From Nitrospirota bacterium (GTDB taxonomy: Bacteria; Nitrospirota; Thermodesulfovibrionia; Thermodesulfovibrionales; Magnetobacteriaceae): a stretch of DNA of 50,663 nt. How positions within the stretch are numbered: position 1 is the first letter of the stretch; each line of letters begins with the position of its first letter. The notes beneath the pieces are model-generated. The model saw nothing but the letters and a program-made list of their open reading frames with translations, ran no database searches and was not told where the DNA came from. The stretch lies in NCBI GenBank assembly GCA_015233685.1, contig JADFXF010000005.1, forward strand, positions 1-50,663. Reading direction: 5' to 3'. A program made the translations under genes and the position numbers. Below, piece after piece: positions 1 to 9,491 of this stretch.

Positions 1-347
1 GAGAACTTGCCGCGTTTGCGCAGTTTGGCTCTGATCTGGATAAGTCCACGTTGGCCATGATCTCACGCGGCAAGCGCATGGTAGAGGTGCTCAAACAGTC
101 ACAGTATGTGCCAATGGCGATTGGTGAGCAGGTGCTTGTCCTGTTCACGGGAAGCGAGGGGTTTCTTGATGACCTGCCAGTTGAAAAGGTGGTGGAGTTT
201 GAGAAGGGCCTGTTGACGTTTGCAAGGGCTAAAATGGCCAATCTCCTGAAGGAAATCACTGACAAAAAGGCCCTTGACGATGAGCTGAAGAAAAAACTGG
301 CCGCCGCTGTAAGCGAATATAAGGCCGAGTTTGCCAAAGCGATATAG
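1..347 (+). CDS. atpA: ATP synthase F1 subunit alpha, C-terminal part (5' end outside window)
   Basis: This is the C-terminal end of the alpha subunit of the F1 catalytic hexamer, which carries non-catalytic nucleotide sites and contacts the peripheral stalk. The window opens inside the gene and the reading phase begins at base 3. The first residues, ELAAFAQFGSDLD, are the typical alpha-subunit C-terminal helical bundle, followed by RGKRMVEVLKQ. An internal ATG or TTG near 51 is not a real start because the homologous reading frame continues upstream. The stop codon at 345-347 is directly followed by the atpG ATG at 348, so the two genes are translated in tandem. Identity is secure from the sequence and from the atpA-atpG-atpD-atpC order. 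Confidence 0.96.
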   Translation, partial: ELAAFAQFGSDLDKSTLAMISRGKRMVEVLKQSQYVPMAIGEQVLVLFTGSEGFLDDLPVEKVVEFEKGLLTFARAKMANLLKEITDKKALDDELKKKLAAAVSEYKAEFAKAI

Positions 348-1220
348 ATGCCGAGCCTGAGAGACATAAGAAACCGTATCACATCGGTTAATAATACCGG
401 CAAGATAACCAGGGCCATGCAGATGATATCTGCGGCCAAGCTGAAAAAGGCCCAAAACTCTATGCTTGCCGCCCGCCCATACTCTAATAAAATCTTCGAG
501 ATGCTCTCATATATGGCGTCGGCCGTTGACAGGGAGGCCTACCCGCTTTTGAATCTGAGGCAGAGAAAGGTCGTAGAGCTGATTGTGTTGACCTCAGACA
601 AGGGCCTCTGCGGGGCGTTTAACACAAACGTACTGAAAGAGACAGCGAGGCTGATGAAGGAACTCAGAGGCGAGGGGATTCAATTGTCCATAGTGGCCGT
701 CGGTAAAAAGGCCAGGGACTATTTCCACCGCAACGGGGTGCCTGTCAGAAAGACATACATAGACTTCTATAAAACTGTTAAATACGAAGACGTGAGGGAA
801 ATTGCCACTGAGGTAATTGACAGCTATGGCAATGAATCAATAGACGAGCTTATCATAGTGTATAATGAGTTCAAGTCGTTGATGCTGCAAACGCCTAAGA
901 GGGCCAGGTTGCTGCCTATTGAGCCGCAGTCCGCCGGAGGCGTGGATGACGGTGTTTTGGATAAATTCATATTTGAGCCTTCAGAGGCCGAAATACTAAA
1001 CGCCTTATTACCGAAATACGTGGAAAACCAGATATTCAGGGCGATATTGGAGTCTCGTGTCTCGGAGGAGGCCGCCAGAATGATAGCCATGGAAAACGCG
1101 AACAAAAGTACGAAGGAACTTCTGGAAAAACTTACGCTCCAGTACAATAAGGCCAGGCAGGCAACAATCACCGCGGAGCTGATGGACATCGTAGGCGGGG
1201 CTGAGGCACTGAGCCAATGA
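348..1220 (+). CDS. atpG: ATP synthase F1 subunit gamma
   Basis: This is the central rotor shaft of F1, coupling proton flow through F0 to conformational change in the alpha3beta3 ring. The 290-residue length is normal for the family. The N-terminal helix reads MPSLRDIRNRITSV with KITRAMQMISAAKL just after it, and the C terminus ends with RQATITAELMDIVGGAEAL; both ends form the coiled coil that enters the hexamer. The ATG abuts the atpA stop with no spacer, so translation is probably coupled. It is followed after 46 bases by atpD. No anomalies were seen. Confidence 0.98.
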   Translation: MPSLRDIRNRITSVNNTGKITRAMQMISAAKLKKAQNSMLAARPYSNKIFEMLSYMASAVDREAYPLLNLRQRKVVELIVLTSDKGLCGAFNTNVLKETARLMKELRGEGIQLSIVAVGKKARDYFHRNGVPVRKTYIDFYKTVKYEDVREIATEVIDSYGNESIDELIIVYNEFKSLMLQTPKRARLLPIEPQSAGGVDDGVLDKFIFEPSEAEILNALLPKYVENQIFRAILESRVSEEAARMIAMENANKSTKELLEKLTLQYNKARQATITAELMDIVGGAEALSQ

Positions 1221-1266
1221 CAGATAAAATAATACTGAATAATACTGACAGAGGAGGTCTGAATAG

Positions 1267-2682
<1,416 letters not shown>

Positions 2683-2697
2683 ACAAGGGGACTGATT

Positions 2698-2961
2698 TTG
2701 GCCGAGAAACTGACGCTTGAGATAATAACCCCCGAAGGGTTTACGTTCACAGAGACCGTGGATGAGCTGACCGCCCCGGGTACTTTGGGGGAGTTCGGGG
2801 TGTTGCCGGGTCACACTGGTTTTATTACCACATTGGACAGCGGCCCGATAACGTACAAAATCGGTAACGTGGCAAAGACAATTTCAGTAAAAGACGCCTA
2901 CTGCCAGGTCAGTAACGACCACGTTTTAGTACTGGCCGACAGCGCCGAAATCAAAGAGTAG
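2698..2961 (+). CDS. atpC: ATP synthase F1 subunit epsilon, short form
   Basis: Epsilon binds gamma at the foot of the central stalk and, in full-length versions, inhibits ATP hydrolysis through a C-terminal helical hairpin. Here only the N-terminal beta-sandwich is encoded (87 residues, against about 130-140 in most bacteria). It contains the family stretch GTLGEFGVLPGHTGF and ends soon after VLADSAEI, where the helical domain would begin. The start is TTG at 2698, supported by AAGGGG at 2685-2690. No frameshifted continuation of the helical domain is obvious downstream, so this looks like a naturally short epsilon, as known in green sulfur bacteria, rather than a broken gene. That would imply no epsilon-type inhibition. 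Confidence 0.93.
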   Translation: MAEKLTLEIITPEGFTFTETVDELTAPGTLGEFGVLPGHTGFITTLDSGPITYKIGNVAKTISVKDAYCQVSNDHVLVLADSAEIKE

Positions 2962-2992
2962 GGGTTGTCATCACATAGATAAACCGGGGCCA

Positions 2993-4252
2993 TTGACATC
3001 CGGGCCATTAATATCAGAACCGGTGGCGTCGGGGTTGATGGCGTCCGGGCAGTCGCTGCCGGAGCTATTGGCACCCGCCGGTACGATGGAGAAACTCCAC
3101 GCAGCCCTGCACTATGGGGCGGATGCCGTCTATCTGGGACTTACCGATTTCAGCCTTCGCGCAAAGGCCAAAAATTTCACCGCCGACACCCTCAAAGAGG
3201 CATTGGATGTTGTTCACAAGGCTCGTAAGAAGGCATATATAACCATTAACATATTCCCGCACAACGGCGACATCGCCCCGATTGAAAGACACATCACAGC
3301 ACTCAAAGAGTTAAACCCGGATGCCGTTATAGTCTCTGACATCGGCGTATTCGATATGATAAAAACACTCACCACCGATATTCCCATACATATAAGCACA
3401 CAGGCAAATATAACGAACTATCGCTCTGCCCTCACATGGCAACGCCTCGGCGCAAAGAGGCTCGTCCTTTCACGGGAACTGTCAATTGACGAAATAAGAC
3501 AAATCAGGGACGCGGTCACGATAGAGCTTGAGTGCTTTGTTCACGGCTCTATATGTATATCGTATTCGGGGCGGTGTTATCTGAGCAGTTTTCTGGCAAA
3601 TCGTGGGGCAAACAAGGGGTTATGCACTAATTCCTGCAGGTGGAGCTATCAGTTGATGGAGGAAAAACGCCCGGGTGAGTATATGCCAATCTATGAAGAC
3701 GGCAGGGGGGCGTATATTTTAAGTCCGCGCGACCTCTGCATGGTAGAGCATCTTGATAAACTGGCCACCGCGGGTGTGGACAGCTTTAAAATCGAAGGCA
3801 GGACAAAGGGTGTAAACTACGTATCAGGCGTCACAAAGATATACAGAGAGGCGATAGACGCCCTCGCAACAGCGCCCTACAAAATAAATAACACATGGCT
3901 CAGGGAGCTTGAGATGTTCTCAAACAGGGGATTTACGACGGGCATGTGCCTTGGCAGACACCCTGACGCAGATTACAGTTATGACGAAACCCACGCGCCA
4001 GCCGATTACGTAATCGCGGGAGTCGTCAAGGCCGTTAGGGGCAGCAGCGCAACTGTGCTGCTCAAAGGCAATTTGGCCGTAGGTGACGAGGTAGTATTTC
4101 TCTCATCGGCAGCGCATAACGGCTCATTTATAATAAAGGGACTTAATAACGCCGAAGGAATTCCAATAGCCGCCGCCCGTAACGAAGACATCGTACTTAT
4201 GGAAGTCCCCGAAGGCGTGAAGAAAAACGACATAGTTCGGCGGCGAGTTTGA
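2993..4252 (+). CDS. U32 peptidase-family protein (TrhP/RlhA-like RNA hydroxylation type)
   Basis: This is a U32-family protein. Characterised bacterial members (TrhP/YegQ, RlhA, UbiU/V) are mostly oxygen-independent hydroxylases of tRNA, rRNA or ubiquinone with a Cys-bound Fe-S cluster, not proteases. The family signature is visible as ECFVHGSICISYSGRC followed by GLCTNSCRW, which supplies clustered cysteines. The N-terminal barrel begins ELLAPAGTMEKL and continues with HYGADAVYLG. A small beta domain closes the C terminus (VLLKGNLAVGDEVVF), giving a 419-residue layout like TrhP-type tRNA U34 hydroxylases. The longest frame starts at TTG 2993, but the ATG at 3038 fits the family start better. 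It lies just behind atpC and could be co-transcribed. The substrate is not determined by sequence. Confidence 0.85.
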   Translation: MTSGPLISEPVASGLMASGQSLPELLAPAGTMEKLHAALHYGADAVYLGLTDFSLRAKAKNFTADTLKEALDVVHKARKKAYITINIFPHNGDIAPIERHITALKELNPDAVIVSDIGVFDMIKTLTTDIPIHISTQANITNYRSALTWQRLGAKRLVLSRELSIDEIRQIRDAVTIELECFVHGSICISYSGRCYLSSFLANRGANKGLCTNSCRWSYQLMEEKRPGEYMPIYEDGRGAYILSPRDLCMVEHLDKLATAGVDSFKIEGRTKGVNYVSGVTKIYREAIDALATAPYKINNTWLRELEMFSNRGFTTGMCLGRHPDADYSYDETHAPADYVIAGVVKAVRGSSATVLLKGNLAVGDEVVFLSSAAHNGSFIIKGLNNAEGIPIAAARNEDIVLMEVPEGVKKNDIVRRRV

Positions 4253-4535
4253 TAAAGGAACACCAACCGATACACTTACTGCAGTCAATTATTGCATCAT
4301 AGAAAAGCAGTCCGCCCCAAATACTAACCGGTGTAGAAATTGCGGGATAGAAGTGTGAGCCAGAGGAGGTGGCTGCAGGACACTAAACCCCCGGGATGCT
4401 CCAATATTTCAATATCACCTGAAGTTAATTGCTATTGGCACTTAGCAACTCCGATGATTATATTCAACCAGCAAGACAATGGAGCAATCAAGGACGCCAG
4501 GAACTCACGTTTATGTTAATGAGTGAAACATGGTA
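4253..4535 (+). other. Intergenic stretch without recognised gene
   Basis: About 280 bases lie between the U32 gene and the aldo/keto reductase promoter. One frame stays open for some 60 codons in the middle but has no start signal and no family I recognise. No convincing terminator hairpin with a T-tract was found after the U32 gene. Confidence 0.5.
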
Positions 4536-4564
4536 TTGCATAGCAGAAGAATTTATGATATTAT
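4536..4564 (+). promoter_or_regulatory. Sigma70-type promoter with extended -10 for the aldo/keto reductase
   Basis: TTGCAT at 4536-4541 is followed by a 17-base spacer and TATTAT at 4559-4564, with TG one base upstream of the hexamer (TGATATTAT). The predicted transcript start near 4571 leaves a leader of about 14 bases carrying GAGG at 4575-4578 before ATG 4585. The same block (about 20 bases, through AAGGTGCGTG) recurs upstream of the truncated reductase copy at 18839-18847 on the minus strand, which supports its being a real conserved promoter. Confidence 0.65.
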
Positions 4565-4584
4565 AAAGGTGCGTGAGGTAAGAC

Positions 4585-5529
4585 ATGAAAACAAGGCATT
4601 TCGGGGATACGGCTCTTTACATAACGCCAATTACCTTTGGTGCGTGGGAGATAGGCGGTGAGCCATTTTATAAGGACATGCCGGAGGATGACTCCATAGC
4701 GTTGATACGCGAGGCTTTTGAACTTGGTATTAACTTCTTTGACACTGCTCCGGTTTACGGATTTGGTCATTCGGAGCGCGTGCTGGGAAAGGCCATAAAG
4801 AAATTCAGAGACAAGGTGGTTATCTCAACTAAATGCGGCTTGTGCTGGAAGGAAAACTCCATCGCGGCTATATATAAAGACGCATCGGGGAAATCAATTC
4901 TTGAAGAGATTGATGATTCACGCAAGAGACTGAATACTGATGTCATAGACCTGTATCTCGTCCACTGGCCTGATGACAATACCCCCATAGGGCAGACCAT
5001 AGAAACGCTTGAGACTATTAAGGCACAGGGGAAGATAAAGTACTATGGCCTGTCTAATTTCTCAACCGCCCAAATCGAAGAAGCCGCCATCTATGGCAAA
5101 GTATCTGCCCTGCAATCGCCCTATAGTATGCTGAACCTTAAACTGGAGAGGTCTGAGCTACCATATTGTATAGAAAACCGCATAGGGGTTCAGGCATACT
5201 CGCCGCTTCACAGAGGTGTTCTAACAGATAAGACTATTGAAGCGTTAAGAGAATCTGGTCAACCAGCTATTAACTGGATATTAGATGCCATGACCTCAGA
5301 AAAAACTCAACAGGTCCTCAACATAAAGGAAATCTCTAAGGGCTATGGATGTTCTTTTGCGTCATTCGTAACTGCATGGACGATATCCCAGCCCGGTATA
5401 ACCACCGCCATAATAGGTACAACAAAGATGCGGCATATCAAAGAGGCGGTAGATGGGACGAACTTAACCATTAACCCAGATGACACACTGGCTATCAGAA
5501 ACATAATTCACGACAACCGGCAGGCATGA
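4585..5529 (+). CDS. Aldo/keto reductase
   Basis: A probable cytosolic NAD(P)H-dependent aldo/keto reductase of 314 residues. The family tetrad is visible as Asp53 and Tyr58 in FFDTAPVYGFG, Lys83 in VISTKCG and His127 in LYLVHWPDD. The C-terminal cofactor-binding segment is TAIIGTTKMRHIKEAVDG. The start has a short SD (GAGG, 6 bases upstream) and a well-placed promoter. The substrate cannot be predicted; the sequence resembles the general L-glyceraldehyde or auxin-induced-type bacterial branch. A truncated paralogue with a matching promoter lies at 18522-18767 on the opposite strand, showing that the gene and its control region were duplicated within this neighbourhood. Confidence 0.92.
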   Translation: MKTRHFGDTALYITPITFGAWEIGGEPFYKDMPEDDSIALIREAFELGINFFDTAPVYGFGHSERVLGKAIKKFRDKVVISTKCGLCWKENSIAAIYKDASGKSILEEIDDSRKRLNTDVIDLYLVHWPDDNTPIGQTIETLETIKAQGKIKYYGLSNFSTAQIEEAAIYGKVSALQSPYSMLNLKLERSELPYCIENRIGVQAYSPLHRGVLTDKTIEALRESGQPAINWILDAMTSEKTQQVLNIKEISKGYGCSFASFVTAWTISQPGITTAIIGTTKMRHIKEAVDGTNLTINPDDTLAIRNIIHDNRQA

Positions 5530-5621
5530 CCTCTGACTTCGTTAAAGTTAATGCCGACGGCGGTAAGACTCAGCGGCTTTAGGCGGCTGTTATAGTATTG
5601 ACACATAAGGAGGGTATAAAC

Positions 5622-6227
5622 ATGGACAGAAATAAAATCAGCAAAAACATATGGTTATTTATCCTGGCAGTCGTATTTGTGATTCCATCGCTTGTATCGG
5701 CGGCTACATGGGAGATAGACCCTGAACATACCACTATAGGGTTCTCCGTAAGACATATGATGGTATCAAATGTTAAAGGTCTATTCAGCCACTTTTCAGG
5801 TAAGGCCATCATAGACGACGCCGATATGACAAAGTCCTCGTTCTCGGCCACTATTGATACTTCATCTATTGACACCAAAATCGCAAAACGAGACACCCAC
5901 CTGAAAAGCGCAGACTTCTTCGACGTGACCAAATTCCCTGACATGACCTTTGTCTCCAAAAAGGTTATACCTGAAGGAAAGGACCATATGAAGGTCATAG
6001 GTGACCTGACAATAAAAGGTACAACCAAAGAGGTCACACTCGAAGTTGACGGGCCATCAGCCGCCATGAAAGACCCGTGGGGAAATATGCGCAGAGGGGC
6101 TTCGGCAGCGGCTAAAATCAACCGTAAGGACTTTGGTCTTATATGGAACAAAGCGCTTGAGACTGGCGGAGTTTTAGTCGGCGACGAAGTAACTATAAAT
6201 CTGGAAGTCGAGATGATAAAGAAGTAA
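5622..6227 (+). CDS. Exported YceI-family protein
   Basis: A secreted or periplasmic YceI-like lipocalin-type barrel; characterised members bind long isoprenoid or polyprenyl chains, and many are induced by stress. The start is ATG 5622, placed by the strong SD AAGGAGGG at 5607-5614; an upstream in-frame TTG at 5598 lies before the SD and is unlikely. Residues 1-27 form a signal peptide ending near LVSA/A. The mature part begins TWEIDPEHTTIGFSVRH, the usual YceI opening, followed by SHFSGKAIIDD and LTIKGTTKEVTLEVD. The mature size of about 174 residues is typical. The gene stands alone between the reductase and the CHAT gene; the ligand is unknown. Confidence 0.93.
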   Translation: MDRNKISKNIWLFILAVVFVIPSLVSAATWEIDPEHTTIGFSVRHMMVSNVKGLFSHFSGKAIIDDADMTKSSFSATIDTSSIDTKIAKRDTHLKSADFFDVTKFPDMTFVSKKVIPEGKDHMKVIGDLTIKGTTKEVTLEVDGPSAAMKDPWGNMRRGASAAAKINRKDFGLIWNKALETGGVLVGDEVTINLEVEMIKK

Positions 6228-6329
6228 AGCCCCCGGAAAACAGCTATATGAAAAAAAAGGATGCGGCATAAATGATTTAGTGTCCACTATTGACATCACA
6301 GCTCACCCTCCCGTTGCTTATCCTAAGTC

Positions 6330-6359
6330 TATACAAAATGTTCTTATGTCTTGTATAAT
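6330..6359 (+). promoter_or_regulatory. Possible promoter of the CHAT locus
   Basis: A perfect TATAAT at 6354-6359 has TATACA at 6330-6335 as a weak -35, with an 18-base spacer. Transcription would start near 6366 and give a leader of about 48 bases before ATG 6414. It would drive the CHAT, DUF928 and TpsA genes, which are closely spaced on the same strand. Confidence 0.45.
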
Positions 6360-6413
6360 AACCGCAGGGAACAGGAAATGGGATTAAAAGAAAGGCGCAA
6401 AGGACATAACGAT

Positions 6414-8675
6414 ATGAAATCCGATGCCGTTGTCATAGTTCTGTTCGTAGTTATTCTGATAGTTTTACCTGTCGGCGTCTCCTGTGGAGATACCTTTGGC
6501 GATGGCATGAGGGCATACGAACATGGCGATTTTACCGGCGCGATAGACGCCTTTGAAAAAGCGCTTGCTGGTTATAAAGAAAACCCGAAAGACCTGTCGG
6601 CAGAGGCTAATTGTCGGTTGTATCTGTCGAAGTCGTATTTATATGCCGGCCGGTTCGATAATGCCCTCGCTGTCTTAAATAAAATTCGCCCTATCATGGA
6701 AAAATCGGAAAGTGAAGGACTGAAACAGGAGATGTTAAACGTTTATGGATTGATTTATATGGCAACCGGAGATTTCAATAAGGCCAATGAGTATTACGGG
6801 AGTGCCTTGCAAATTTCCGAAAGGCAGGGGATCAGGGCCGGGATACTTAACAACCTCGGAACCCTCCATGTGCTGATAAATTCTAAAGAAAAGGCGATGG
6901 AGTACTACGAATACGGGCTTCATTTAAGCCGCAGACAGACAGATGATAAAACGCTGCACGCACAAATCCTTACAAACATAGCTGTCTTAAACATAAGCCA
7001 GAAAGAGGAATCGAAATCAGTTGAAAAATTAAAAGATGCATTGTTGATATTTCAGGGCGCTGCCAACAGCCATAAAAAAGTTGAGGGTCTTGTTAATGTG
7101 GCAAAGGCCTATATGTCTATGTCCGGCAAATCGAATATACATAATGCCCATAGCGCGCTTGACGATGCCCAAACGACGGCTGGTTTGATAGGCGACAACA
7201 AGGCCCTTCCGTATATTTATATATACAAGAGTAAACTTTACGAGGAACAAAAGGACTACAAAAGCGCCATGGTTCTACTAAAGAAATCCCTCTATGCCGC
7301 TTCAATGTCAGATGTAAGGGAATCGGGTTATATCACATACCGGCAGATGGGACGGATTTTGAGTAAAACCGGCAAGACGGACGATGCTGTGACGGCATAT
7401 AGAGAGGCCGTGCGCGCAATTGAAAACGTGGGGTTGGACGCGTTTGTAAACTGCGCGCTCTGCGGTGGAAGTTTTTTTAAAACCGAAATAGAATCTATAT
7501 TCTACGAACTCGCCGAGGTCTTAATCGAAAGGGCGTCAAAGGCGGGCAGCCCCGTCGAATCACAAAAAAACCTTTATGAGGCCATAGACACGATAGAACA
7601 GCTCCGGGCCGCAGAACTTAAAGATTACTTCAAAGACACCTGTATAGATATTCAAAAGGCCAAAGAGTCCCGCCTCGATACGGTTTCTAAAAATACCGCC
7701 ATCCTCTATGTAGTATCTTTTCCTGAGAAGTTGTACGTCTTAGTGAGTTTCCCCTCCGGCATAAAAAAATATATGGTTGACATTGCTTCTGACGACTACA
7801 CTCAGGAGGTATTAACATTTCGCAGGCTTCTCGAAAAGCGCACCACTATGCAGTTTTTAGCACACGGACAGAGGCTCTATGACATATTGATAAGGCCGGT
7901 CGAACGGGATTTTGCCCTCAATGAAACAGATACGATAGTGTATATACCTGACAGGGCATTGAGAATGATTCCCCTTGGGGCATTACATGACGGCAAGGAC
8001 TTTTTGATAAGAAAATATGCCGTTGCGGGCACAGTAGGCGTATTTTTAACCGATGCCGGGGCCTTCACGCAGAAAGACTCAAGGATGCTCGTAACGGCAT
8101 TGACCGAACCGAGGCAAGGCCATGTGCCTCTGCCCTTTATTTCGGACGAGGTTAAGGGAATAGGACAAGAGTACAATTCAAGTTTACTGATGAACAAGGA
8201 TTTTGTACTTCCCAATCTTAAAAACGAATTTAAGGACAAACAGTACAACATGCTTCATATGGCGTCTCATGGGGAGTTTACGGGAGATGCCGCTAAGGCG
8301 TTTATTGTCACATGGGATGGTAAAATGACGATAAATGATTTGGAAACCCAAATAAAGGAGGGCCGCTACAGCGCGAAACCCATAGAGATACTGGCCTTAA
8401 GCGCGTGTGAGACTGCCGCCGGGGATGAGAAGGCCGCACTTGGGCTTGCCGGGCTGTCTGTAAAAATGGGGGTTAAAAGCACAATCGCCTCCCTTTGGAG
8501 TGTAAATGACGAGGCGACATCCATACTGTTAGTGGATTTTTACAAGGAGCTGAAGACAAGCGGCGGATTTAAGGCAAAGGCCTTACGCAGGGCACAGTTA
8601 AACATGCTGGACGACGAAAGATTCAGCCATCCTCTGTACTGGGCGCCATTTCTGTTAATTGGGAATTGGTTGTAA
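6414..8675 (+). CDS. Exported TPR-CHAT protein (caspase-like)
   Basis: CHAT domains are caspase-fold (clan CD) modules; some, such as the Craspase subunit TPR-CHAT, are proven Cys proteases. The chosen start ATG 6414 has AAAGGA nine bases upstream, giving 753 residues. Residues 1-25 are a hydrophobic export signal. Tetratricopeptide repeats fill about 37-370 (for example YYGSALQISERQG). The CHAT domain covers about 480-753. The catalytic pair appears intact: His619 in MASHGEF and Cys665 in LSACETA, followed by SLWSVND. It precedes DUF928 (68 bases away) and the TpsA gene, an arrangement I recall from cyanobacterial genomes. An exported CHAT protein could process or regulate the exoprotein, but this is inference. 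Confidence 0.9.
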   Translation: MKSDAVVIVLFVVILIVLPVGVSCGDTFGDGMRAYEHGDFTGAIDAFEKALAGYKENPKDLSAEANCRLYLSKSYLYAGRFDNALAVLNKIRPIMEKSESEGLKQEMLNVYGLIYMATGDFNKANEYYGSALQISERQGIRAGILNNLGTLHVLINSKEKAMEYYEYGLHLSRRQTDDKTLHAQILTNIAVLNISQKEESKSVEKLKDALLIFQGAANSHKKVEGLVNVAKAYMSMSGKSNIHNAHSALDDAQTTAGLIGDNKALPYIYIYKSKLYEEQKDYKSAMVLLKKSLYAASMSDVRESGYITYRQMGRILSKTGKTDDAVTAYREAVRAIENVGLDAFVNCALCGGSFFKTEIESIFYELAEVLIERASKAGSPVESQKNLYEAIDTIEQLRAAELKDYFKDTCIDIQKAKESRLDTVSKNTAILYVVSFPEKLYVLVSFPSGIKKYMVDIASDDYTQEVLTFRRLLEKRTTMQFLAHGQRLYDILIRPVERDFALNETDTIVYIPDRALRMIPLGALHDGKDFLIRKYAVAGTVGVFLTDAGAFTQKDSRMLVTALTEPRQGHVPLPFISDEVKGIGQEYNSSLLMNKDFVLPNLKNEFKDKQYNMLHMASHGEFTGDAAKAFIVTWDGKMTINDLETQIKEGRYSAKPIEILALSACETAAGDEKAALGLAGLSVKMGVKSTIASLWSVNDEATSILLVDFYKELKTSGGFKAKALRRAQLNMLDDERFSHPLYWAPFLLIGNWL

Positions 8676-8743
8676 TATATAGTGTGCGTTAGAGATAATC
8701 CCGGTCTGATTTATCAGCCGAAATTTAATTTTGGGAGGTTACG

Positions 8744-9457
8744 ATGAAAAGTGTAGTGAGCAGATGTATATTCATACCAGTTTTGCTGATAGCTACAATA
8801 TGTTCACCGTTAGTTCTGTATGGCGCGGACACTGAGAATGATAAGTCTGGTGCTATCATCAAATATATACCGCCCAAGCTTGGGGCACCAAGCGTGCGCA
8901 CAGGGGGTGGAACAAGGGGCAATAGTGGAGACGCAATTGAATTAACTGTTCTCGCCCCGGCGCATACCGGACTAAGTTCAAAGACGCAGCCCTCTCTTTG
9001 CTGGTATATGTCAAAGGCGTCAAAATTAAAGATAGAAATCAGTATAAGTGAGACAAAGGCAGCAAGGCCGCTTTTGGAAAAAACCGCAGAAATTAACACC
9101 GGTGGAATCAACTGTGTAAATCTAAAAGAATATGGGGTAAGCCTTGCCGTAGGAACTGAATACAAGTGGTTTGTATCTGTGATTGGCAGTGAAGAGAATA
9201 GATCGAAGGACATTGTAAGCGGCGGGGCAGTAATCGTGACAGAACCATCGAAAGAGCTGGCGAATAAGCTATCGGCTTCAAAGGGCATTGAATCTGTTGC
9301 CTTGTATGCGAAGGAGGGATATTGGTACGATTCAATAGAGGGTATCTCGAATTTAATAAAACAAGCCCCGAATGACAAAAGTTTAAGAGAGATAAGGGCA
9401 TCCTTGTTAGAGCAGGCAGGGTTAAAAGAGGCCGCTGATATTGATAGGAAGATGTAA
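8744..9457 (+). CDS. DUF928 family exported protein
   Basis: A 237-residue protein matching the DUF928 family, which has no assigned function. Family landmarks are visible in order: the Gly-rich GAPSVRTGGGTRGNSGD near residue 50, QPSLCWYMSKASK, a VGTEYKWFVSVI strand, and the C-terminal helical segment with GIESVALYAKEGYWYDSI and LLEQAGL. An N-terminal signal peptide ends near LYGA/D. The SD GGGAGG lies at about 8733-8738 before ATG 8744. The gene sits between the CHAT and TpsA genes. In cyanobacteria DUF928 genes are commonly found beside CHAT/TPR and hemagglutinin genes, so it is probably a periplasmic or surface partner of that system. Confidence 0.85.
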   Translation: MKSVVSRCIFIPVLLIATICSPLVLYGADTENDKSGAIIKYIPPKLGAPSVRTGGGTRGNSGDAIELTVLAPAHTGLSSKTQPSLCWYMSKASKLKIEISISETKAARPLLEKTAEINTGGINCVNLKEYGVSLAVGTEYKWFVSVIGSEENRSKDIVSGGAVIVTEPSKELANKLSASKGIESVALYAKEGYWYDSIEGISNLIKQAPNDKSLREIRASLLEQAGLKEAADIDRKM

Positions 9458-9491
9458 TTAAATTGATTTGAAATCTATATGGGAGGGCACG

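Noticed and set aside
4300-4510. Possible gene fragment in the gap before the aldo/keto reductase
   Set aside because: About 60 open codons with no start signal, no SD and no family resemblance I can name.
6351-6413. Upstream TTG start for the CHAT protein
   Set aside because: It overlaps the predicted -10 TATAAT and has no SD. ATG 6414 has an SD and directly opens a signal peptide.
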